Part shown: one piece after another, positions 58,338-64,000 of the stretch
Position numbering within the stretch: the first letter of the stretch is position 1
Layout of the letters: each line of letters starts with the position of its first letter
Assembly: GCF_004799685.1 (NCBI RefSeq)
Contig: NZ_CP031312.1
Coordinates: 248,001-312,000 of the forward strand
Source of the DNA: Halobellus limi
GTDB taxonomy: Archaea > Halobacteriota > Halobacteria > Halobacteriales > Haloferacaceae
Reading direction: 5' to 3'
DNA: 64,000 nt
The notes under the pieces: model-generated
Database searches by the model: none
What the model saw: only the letters and a program-made list of their open reading frames with translations
Told to the model about the DNA's origin: nothing
Translations under genes and position numbers: made by a program

Positions 58338-59504
58338 GTGACCGAGTCGTCGACCGAAACGTCGCCGTACGCCCGTCGGATGCTCGTGACGGTCTCGCTC
58401 GGGTGGGCGCTGTTGCAGACCGGCCGGTTCCTGCTCTCGCCGCTTCTGCCGACGATCATCGCCGACCTCGGCATCTCCGAGGCGATGGCCGGCATCGCGC
58501 TCTCGATCTTCGGCGGGGCGTACGCGCTCGTGCAGTACCCCGGCGGCGAGTACTCCGATCGGTGGAACCGGACGACGCTCATCGTACCCGGACTCGTCGT
58601 CCTCGCGGTCGGGTTCGCGCTCTTCGGCCTGGCGACCGGGCTGGCGACGTTTCTCGTCGCCGCGACCGTCGTCGGGGTCGGAAAGGGGCTGTTCGCGATC
58701 CCCTCGCGGGCGCTGCTCTCGGATCTCTTCACCGAGCGGCGCGGCCGCGCCCTGGGGATCTACGCCGCCGGAACCGACCTCGGCGGCCTCCTCTCGTCCG
58801 GTATCGCCGTGCTCGCACTGACCTACGCGACCTGGCGGACGCCCTTCTTTCCGGTCGCCGTCGCGCTCGCGGCGATCACGCTGGTCTACGCCTCGCTGAC
58901 CCGCGAGGGATACCGCGTCGGGAGCCCGACGCTCGAACTCCGAAGCACGGTCGGGCGGCTGGTTCAGAGCAGCCGGCAACGCGAGACGCTCGTCGCCTTC
59001 TCGCTGTTTTACTTTATGGTCGGCGGGTTCATCAACTTCGCGCCGACGTATCTGGCCCAGGCGAAGGGGTTCTCCGAGAGCCTCGCCGGCCTGACGTTCG
59101 CTATCGTGTTCGCCGTCGGCTTCGCGGTGAAACCGGTCGCCGGCACGCTGGGCGATCGCTTCTCTCGGCGCGGTATCGCCGTCACCGGGCTGCTCGTCGC
59201 GGCGGCCGCGCTCGTCGCCCTCGTCGCCGCCGGGTCGAACGTCGCCATCTGGCTGGCGGTCGGGCTGCTGGCGCTGGGCTACAAGACCGGCTTCCCGCTG
59301 GCGGACGCGATCATCCTCGACGGCGCGCCGGCGGAGGGGATGGGCGCGGACCTCGGGGCCGCGCGGGCGATCTTCCTCAGCGCGAACGCGATCGGCCCCG
59401 CCTACGTGGGGATCGTCGCGACCTACGGCAGCTACGACGCCGCCTTCGGCGGCTTCGTCGTCTGTCTGCTCGTCGCGGCCGCGCTCCTGTTCCGCGCCGG
59501 CTGA
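58338..59504 (+). CDS. MFS transporter
   Basis: A 388-residue, 12-helix major facilitator. The loop between helices 2 and 3 is GEYSDRWNRTTL, a version of the MFS signature (GxxxDRxxRR), and the second half begins RETLVAFSLFYFMVGGFINF with GTLGDRFSRRGI as its loop. The start is GTG 58338. The substrate is unknown. It is separate from the preceding TrkH gene by 81 bases and could be co-transcribed with it. Confidence 0.88.
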   Translation: MTESSTETSPYARRMLVTVSLGWALLQTGRFLLSPLLPTIIADLGISEAMAGIALSIFGGAYALVQYPGGEYSDRWNRTTLIVPGLVVLAVGFALFGLATGLATFLVAATVVGVGKGLFAIPSRALLSDLFTERRGRALGIYAAGTDLGGLLSSGIAVLALTYATWRTPFFPVAVALAAITLVYASLTREGYRVGSPTLELRSTVGRLVQSSRQRETLVAFSLFYFMVGGFINFAPTYLAQAKGFSESLAGLTFAIVFAVGFAVKPVAGTLGDRFSRRGIAVTGLLVAAAALVALVAAGSNVAIWLAVGLLALGYKTGFPLADAIILDGAPAEGMGADLGAARAIFLSANAIGPAYVGIVATYGSYDAAFGGFVVCLLVAAALLFRAG

Positions 59505-59615
59505 CGGCTGCCCTCGGCGGTCCGCCGGCCCCGTCGCTCTCTCCGTGCCGCCACGTTCAGTCCGTCCCGAACCGCGGCCCGCCTCTCCGAACCGCGGCTC
59601 ACCTCTCCGAACCGC

Positions 59616-60023
59616 TCACGCTTCGACGACGACGGTCTCGCGTTCGAACTCGTCGCCGCGCCACCGCCAGGAGCCCAGGTACGGGTACCCGTCGAGGGCG
59701 CAGATCGCGTAGGAGTACCCCGGCCACGTCGCCCGTTCGGCGTCGGTCTCGCTCGGGTGCGGCGGTCCCGTCGGGTGGCTGTGATAGAACCCGACGACCT
59801 CCATCCCGTCGGCCTCGACGCGGTCGATGGTCGCCAGCAGCGCCTCCGGATCCATCGCGTACCGGATCCGCGGCGCTTCGGCGACGTTCTCGACGGCGAA
59901 GACGTCGCTGACGCGACTCTCCTCGCCGTGCTTCCCCGCGAGCACGCCACAGACCTCCTCCTCACCGCCCTCGTACCCCCGGTGAACGATCTCGTCGTAC
60001 GCTCCGCGCGCGATCGCGAGCAT
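59616..60023 (-). CDS. JAMM/MPN+ domain metalloprotease, desampylase-like
   Basis: A 135-residue MPN domain protein. The JAMM motif is intact: Glu in EEVCGVLAG, then HSHPTGPPHPSETD with two His and the Asp that bind zinc. In Haloferax volcanii a relative (HvJAMM1) removes ubiquitin-like SAMPs from proteins and frees SAMP sulfur carriers. The ATG at 60023 fits the family start. It is a single gene, convergent with the MFS gene. Confidence 0.85.
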   Translation of the reverse strand: MLAIARGAYDEIVHRGYEGGEEEVCGVLAGKHGEESRVSDVFAVENVAEAPRIRYAMDPEALLATIDRVEADGMEVVGFYHSHPTGPPHPSETDAERATWPGYSYAICALDGYPYLGSWRWRGDEFERETVVVEA

Positions 60024-60154
60024 ACCGCGGGTACGCGTCGAACCGTCAAAACCCCGAGGGTCGGGCCGGGCCCGACGCATTCTCTCTCGGTGGCCGTCTC
60101 GTTGCTGCCGTCCGGCGGCCGACGGCACGGCGGGACAACCGAGGCGGTCACCGG

Positions 60155-62158
60155 CTACGAGAACCGGCCGGCGGCCAACTCGGCGTTCTCGACGGTGCCC
60201 GCGGCGCGCCGTTTCGCGCCCGCGGACACCGCGATGGCGTAGGACTGGACCGCGAAGAAGACGGCCCACAGCGCGTATCCGCCGACGCCGCTCCCCGCGA
60301 CGAGCGCCGCGGCGTCGAACCCGGGCAGCCCGAACTCGACGAGCGTGTCGGCGACCAGCAGGACGCTGAAGTAGCCGTAGAAGCCCGACGCCCACCACAG
60401 CGCGACGACGCGCGCCCACCCCGGTTGGAGGTGCTCGGGCAGCCGCGTCGTGTTCATCACGAGGACGAGGGCGGTGTAGGGCCACATCATCACGCCCGAC
60501 ATCGCCGCGCCGACGACGAGGAAGAAGAACGGCTCCCGCCCCTCGAAGGGCGAGGTGAACGCGAGGATGATGACGATGCCCCACAGACAAAAGCCCGTCA
60601 GGACGCGCCAGAAGAGCGTTTCGAGGTCCCAGCCGGCCTCGCGGCCGTACGCCTCGTAGATGGCGTCGACGCTGTTTCGGACGAACGACTCCACGATGGC
60701 GTACTCGGTGGTGAAAAGCGCGACGAAGAGCACCAGGAAGACGAGGACGGTCCCGATCGGCCCCAGCGCGGGCGCGACGTCGGTGAGCCACATCTGCAGG
60801 GCGTCGGAGGTGGTCCCCGGAGCGTAGCGGATGGCGACGCTCATCAGCGCGGGCGCGACCACGAACAGGCCGACGACGAACGTCAGGAAGTGCTCCAGTT
60901 GGACGACCCGCCACCACTCGCGCCACCGCTTCAGGTTCGTCGTCGTCGGCGGGAAGCTGAACCCGTCGCGCTCGATCGGCTCGGGGTCCTCGCCGTGGAA
61001 CGGGTTCTTCACGCGCCCCTGGTAGTTCCCCATCCCGTAGCCCTTCTCGCGGGCCCAGAGGCTCTGTGAGAGGTTGAGGTACCCGCCCGCGCCGGCGAAG
61101 GCGAGCCCGCCGAGGAACACGGCGATGCCGAGGTCCGAGGGCAGCGTCCCGACGGACGCAGCCGCCGTCGGGAGGTCCGCGAACTCGACCCACGACCCCG
61201 CGACGGCCACCAGCAGCACGGCGGCGACGATGGAGACGAAGAGCAGGCCGATCTGGAACACCTCGACGGCGGTGTACATCACCGACGACACCTGATAGGA
61301 GAGCCAGATGAGGACCATCAGCCCGACGGCGACGAGCTTCCACGTCGCGAGCGAGGTCCCGAGGAGGCTGACGGGGCCGCTCAACCCGAGCGCGGCCGTC
61401 CCGACCCGCGCCGCACCGGCCGCCCACCCCGGCCAGCCGAGGCTGATCAGCCCGCCCGCCAGGAACAGCCACGGCCAGTAGTTCGCCACGCGGGCGAACG
61501 CGCGGAAGACGCTCTCGCCCGTCGCCAGCGTCCACCGCTGCAGTTCGGTGTTGATCACGAACTGCGTCAGCACGCCGACGGCGAACGCCCACAGGAGGGT
61601 CCACCCGTACTGTGAGCTCAGAACCGGCCAGAAGAGCGTCTCGCCGCTCCCCAGCGACGCGCCGAGCATGATGGCCGACGGCCCGACGATGTGACCGACG
61701 CGGGGCACCCGCGGCAGGTCCGTGAGCCGAAACGCGCCGCCCTCGCCCCGATCGGGGTGATCGTCGGTGTCGCCCGCCCGCTTCAGTTCGTCGTAGCGCA
61801 GGGGGAGATACCACGTCCCCCTGTACTGTCGACCCTCCACCTCGGGAGCGAACACCTCGTCGCCGTCGGACGTCGTGACGGGGCCGTCCCGGGCGTCGGT
61901 GTCGTCGCGATCCGGGTCGGGATCGGTACCCTCGCGATCCGAGTCGGGACCTGTACCCTCGCGGTTCGAGCCGGGTCCGTCGTCGTCGCGATCCGCTTCG
62001 GAGTTGTCGCCGTCGTCCGCGATCCGGTCGCTTCTCGGTCCCGAGTCGGCTCCCTCGTCTCCCGCCCGGCCGCCCGTCGTTCCCGAATCACCCCACTGCG
62101 ACGGATCGCCTCCGGACGGAGCGGCGGACCGATCGTCGTCGCTCGGATCGGGATCCAT
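60155..62158 (-). CDS. Nramp-like family membrane transporter with acidic N-terminal extension
   Basis: A 667-residue protein. Residues 1-110 are a disordered acidic Asp/Gly/Ser-rich stretch with short repeats (DSDREGTG, DPDRDDTD). Residues about 150-660 hold 11-12 helices of the Nramp/APC fold: VGPSAIMLGASLGSGETLFWPVLSSQYG is TM1, with the first-helix DPGN motif of true Nramp metal transporters replaced by GASLGSGET. Thus Mn2+/Fe2+ transport is not certain; related non-canonical members handle other substrates. The charged extension at the N-terminus is unusual in length. Confidence 0.8.
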   Translation of the reverse strand: MDPDPSDDDRSAAPSGGDPSQWGDSGTTGGRAGDEGADSGPRSDRIADDGDNSEADRDDDGPGSNREGTGPDSDREGTDPDPDRDDTDARDGPVTTSDGDEVFAPEVEGRQYRGTWYLPLRYDELKRAGDTDDHPDRGEGGAFRLTDLPRVPRVGHIVGPSAIMLGASLGSGETLFWPVLSSQYGWTLLWAFAVGVLTQFVINTELQRWTLATGESVFRAFARVANYWPWLFLAGGLISLGWPGWAAGAARVGTAALGLSGPVSLLGTSLATWKLVAVGLMVLIWLSYQVSSVMYTAVEVFQIGLLFVSIVAAVLLVAVAGSWVEFADLPTAAASVGTLPSDLGIAVFLGGLAFAGAGGYLNLSQSLWAREKGYGMGNYQGRVKNPFHGEDPEPIERDGFSFPPTTTNLKRWREWWRVVQLEHFLTFVVGLFVVAPALMSVAIRYAPGTTSDALQMWLTDVAPALGPIGTVLVFLVLFVALFTTEYAIVESFVRNSVDAIYEAYGREAGWDLETLFWRVLTGFCLWGIVIILAFTSPFEGREPFFFLVVGAAMSGVMMWPYTALVLVMNTTRLPEHLQPGWARVVALWWASGFYGYFSVLLVADTLVEFGLPGFDAAALVAGSGVGGYALWAVFFAVQSYAIAVSAGAKRRAAGTVENAELAAGRFS

Positions 62159-62242
62159 CGGTGTGTCGATCGGTACTCCGACCCAACCGATGATAAATGC
62201 CGTGGCTGCCGGCCGAGTGCGGGACGCCGCGGTGCGTCGGGA

Positions 62243-62866
62243 CTAGCCGCCGAGGAAGTGCCAGATGTGGCCGCGCTCTTTCGGGGGGTTGACGCCGGGG
62301 AGCTGCTTCAGCGCGGGCTGGATCGCGTTCCACCACCCCTCCGCGGACTCGAACCCCGCCGGATACTCGTGGTAGACGTCCCGCAGGAAGTCGGCCTTCT
62401 TCGCCTCCGGATGTTCCGAGAGGTACTCGTAGGCCGCCGACAGCGCCTCCCGGCGCGCGTCGAGCATCGGACCGCTCCCCGGGAGGTCGGCGTCGGCGAT
62501 CGCGTCGGAGACGGCCGGGCGCCCCTCGACGGTTGCGCCGTCGCTCCCCGCGTCGGGACCGGCGGACGCCGTGTCGCCGTCGGCGGGCGATTCCGGCGGC
62601 GACGGGTCGGTCGGCATCGGGATCCACCAGACCCGCGAGCGCGCCCCGACCTTCCGGGTTTCGAGGTCGCCCCGCTCTTCGAGTTCGTTGAGTTTGTTGT
62701 GGGCGGTCCGCCTGGAGCAGTCGAGCGCCTCCATCACGTCCGAGGCCGTCAGCGGCCTCGCGCGGTCCTCGCGCGCCTCGAAGACCGCCAGGACGCGCTC
62801 CAGCGGAATCCGGTCGACGTACTGCCCGTGTTCGTTTCTGGTGCGCGCGCGGGCGTCGTCGGTCAC
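62243..62866 (-). CDS. Winged helix-turn-helix protein
   Basis: A 207-residue protein with an N-terminal winged helix (residues about 20-80: IPLERVLAVFEAREDRARPLTASDVMEALDCSRRTAHNKLNELEERGDLETRKVGARSRVWWIP), a linker, and a C-terminal helical region (about 135-205: ALSAAYEYLSEHPEAKKADFLRDVYHEYPAGFESAEGWWNAIQPALKQLPGV), possibly a second DNA- or protein-binding domain. It is divergent from the lactate permease gene and may regulate it or the Nramp-like gene. Confidence 0.75.
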   Translation of the reverse strand: MTDDARARTRNEHGQYVDRIPLERVLAVFEAREDRARPLTASDVMEALDCSRRTAHNKLNELEERGDLETRKVGARSRVWWIPMPTDPSPPESPADGDTASAGPDAGSDGATVEGRPAVSDAIADADLPGSGPMLDARREALSAAYEYLSEHPEAKKADFLRDVYHEYPAGFESAEGWWNAIQPALKQLPGVNPPKERGHIWHFLGG

Positions 62867-63231
62867 GATTCGACCTCTTCACACGAGAGCATAAGCCTTT
62901 GCACTCGTGAGAGGTGCCACGACACACGTGCGCACACCCTGTTCACACGTGTATATTGGACTTCCGATCCGACCCTTTCGGAGTGGATTCCGGACATTCG
63001 ACGAAGCGAAAAGATCCCATCTGAAACGGCGTTTAATGGCGTTTGAGGCCCAGATTCAATGGGTACTTCACACGACTGAAGTGGCTGGCGTCTCACGCCG
63101 TCCGCGTCGGTGGCAACCCCGATAAACGATAGCTATATATAACAATAGTTGGGTCGGATAGGCCACGATGCACGGAAACAGGAACGATCCTGGAACGAAA
63201 TCGACTGGCATAGATCACGGGGTTGAGCGAC
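62867..63231. promoter_or_regulatory. Intergenic region with promoters for the permease gene
   Basis: A strong TATA box (AGCTATATATAAC, 63129-63141) lies about 95 bases before the permease ATG. A palindromic CACACGTG-like stretch (ACACACGTGCGCACAC at about 62923; CACACGTGTATATT at about 62944) is repeated and could be a regulator site. No gene was seen. Confidence 0.4.
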
Positions 63232-64000
63232 ATGGCTAGCGCGGTCGACGTACTGGTCGCGCTGCTCCCGCTCTTGACCATCGCGGTCCTCATGGTGGGC
63301 TTCTACTGGCCCGCGACGCGGACGATGCCGGTGGCCTGGGTGGTCGCGATCGCCGCCGGCGTCGTCGGCTGGGGAATGAACGCGACGTGGATCGCCGCCG
63401 CGACGATAAACGGCTTCATCACCGCGGCCAACATCCTCTACATCGTCTTCGGCGCGATCCTGTTGCTGTACACGCTCAAGCAGACGGGCGCGTTCGACGC
63501 GATCAACGCGGGCTTCGCCTCCGTCAGCGAGGACCGCCGCGTGCAGGTGGTGCTTCTCGTCTTCCTGATGGGGTCGTTCATCGAGGCCGCCGCCGGGTTC
63601 GGAACGCCCGCGGCCATCGTCGGCCCGCTGCTCGTGGGACTCGGCTTCCCGCCGCTGGCGGCGGTCGTCGTCGCGCTCACGGGCAACCTGATGGCGATCA
63701 CGTTCGGCGCGGTCGGCACGCCGCTCATCATCGGGATGATCGACATCTTCGAGAGCGTCGAGACGATCACGACCGACGTCGTCGCCGGCGGGACGTACCC
63801 GGACATCGCGACCTGGGTGGCGGACATCGCGCTGTGGGCCGCGAGCTACCACGTGATCGTGGGTATCGCGCTCCCGTTCATCGGCGTCGCGATGATGACT
63901 CGCTTCTTCGGCGAGGAGCGGTCGATCCGCCCGGCGCTGGAAGTGCTGCCCCTCACGCTCTTTGCGTGGGCGTCGTTCTCGGTGCCGTACTTCCTGACCG
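63232..64000 (+). CDS. L-lactate permease family transporter (partial, continues past the window)
   Basis: The first 256 codons of a membrane protein of the LctP family. SFIEAAAGFGTPAAIVGPLLVGLGFPPLAAVVVALTGN is the family signature, with GAVGTPLIIGMIDI after it. It imports L-lactate or glycolate with H+ or Na+. The reading frame starts at ATG 63232 (MASAVDVLVALLPLL) and has no stop before the window end. The C-terminal half is cut off. Confidence 0.9.
   Translation, partial: MASAVDVLVALLPLLTIAVLMVGFYWPATRTMPVAWVVAIAAGVVGWGMNATWIAAATINGFITAANILYIVFGAILLLYTLKQTGAFDAINAGFASVSEDRRVQVVLLVFLMGSFIEAAAGFGTPAAIVGPLLVGLGFPPLAAVVVALTGNLMAITFGAVGTPLIIGMIDIFESVETITTDVVAGGTYPDIATWVADIALWAASYHVIVGIALPFIGVAMMTRFFGEERSIRPALEVLPLTLFAWASFSVPYFLT

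Noticed and set aside
56952..58979. 675-codon minus-strand frame opposite TrkH and MFS
   Set aside because: Highly charged shadow sequence; the plus-strand genes have clear membrane families.
1..64000. tRNA, rRNA genes or CRISPR arrays
   Set aside because: No cloverleaf-like sequence, rRNA segment or regularly spaced repeat was found by reading; a covariance search would be needed to exclude them fully.

Overview
The window is GC-rich DNA from a haloarchaeon (class Halobacteria). The evidence is: very acidic proteins; Tat-type signal peptides (RRxFL) with lipoboxes; archaeal TATA boxes about 27 nt before mostly leaderless ATGs; a halocyanin; an RdfA-type shape protein; an archaeal AMP phosphorylase; and a quinol-type nitric oxide reductase. 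The genus cannot be assigned from what is seen.

1-20.7 kb is a catabolic cluster. It holds an IclR regulator, a thioesterase, a GcvT-fold demethylase resembling LigM followed by a MetF-like reductase, a complete LivG-F-H-M-K type ABC transporter, two amidohydrolases, an AMP-forming CoA ligase, two VOC proteins (one a two-domain extradiol dioxygenase), an HpcH/HpaI aldolase, an orphan solute-binding lipoprotein, and E1 alpha/beta of a 2-oxoacid dehydrogenase whose beta gene is frameshifted. This looks like uptake, O-demethylation and ring cleavage of aromatic, perhaps methoxylated, compounds. The substrate is inferred, not shown. Two more amidohydrolase genes, each beside a small Rieske protein, lie at 26-27.4 kb and 35.6-37 kb; the second pair is followed by another IclR gene.

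21-34 kb is mostly housekeeping or accessory: a tyrosine recombinase-like protein, YjbQ, AMP phosphorylase, a TIM-like protein, RdfA, TrkH, and a MATE pump with its TetR regulator.

34.5-55.6 kb is a denitrification/copper island: a lone haem-copper oxidase subunit I, halocyanin, a two-domain multicopper oxidase, qNOR, NirK, two DUF2249-like proteins, an SRPBCC protein, two cupins, a NnrS-like membrane protein, a CGCGG-motif candidate RiPP precursor and a radical SAM enzyme. Twelve copies of a 12-bp palindrome (consensus CGAATATGTTCG) occur only in this island, each upstream of one or two genes at near-constant spacing, so these genes probably form one regulon. PfkB and BtpA genes sit inside the island without the site.

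55.6-64 kb holds a small coiled-coil protein, an SDR protein, a second TrkH, an MFS transporter, a JAMM protease, an Nramp-like transporter, a winged-helix protein, and the start of a lactate permease cut by the window end.

Non-coding structure includes three copies of an imperfect palindromic element (1.6, 25.1, 41.2 kb), an 84-bp MITE-like palindrome (10.4 kb), a degenerate 21-bp tandem repeat spanning a stop codon (3.6 kb), a near-identical sequence pair at 0.36 and 35.2 kb, and three short upstream ORFs before metF, livG and livH. No tRNA, rRNA or CRISPR array was seen.
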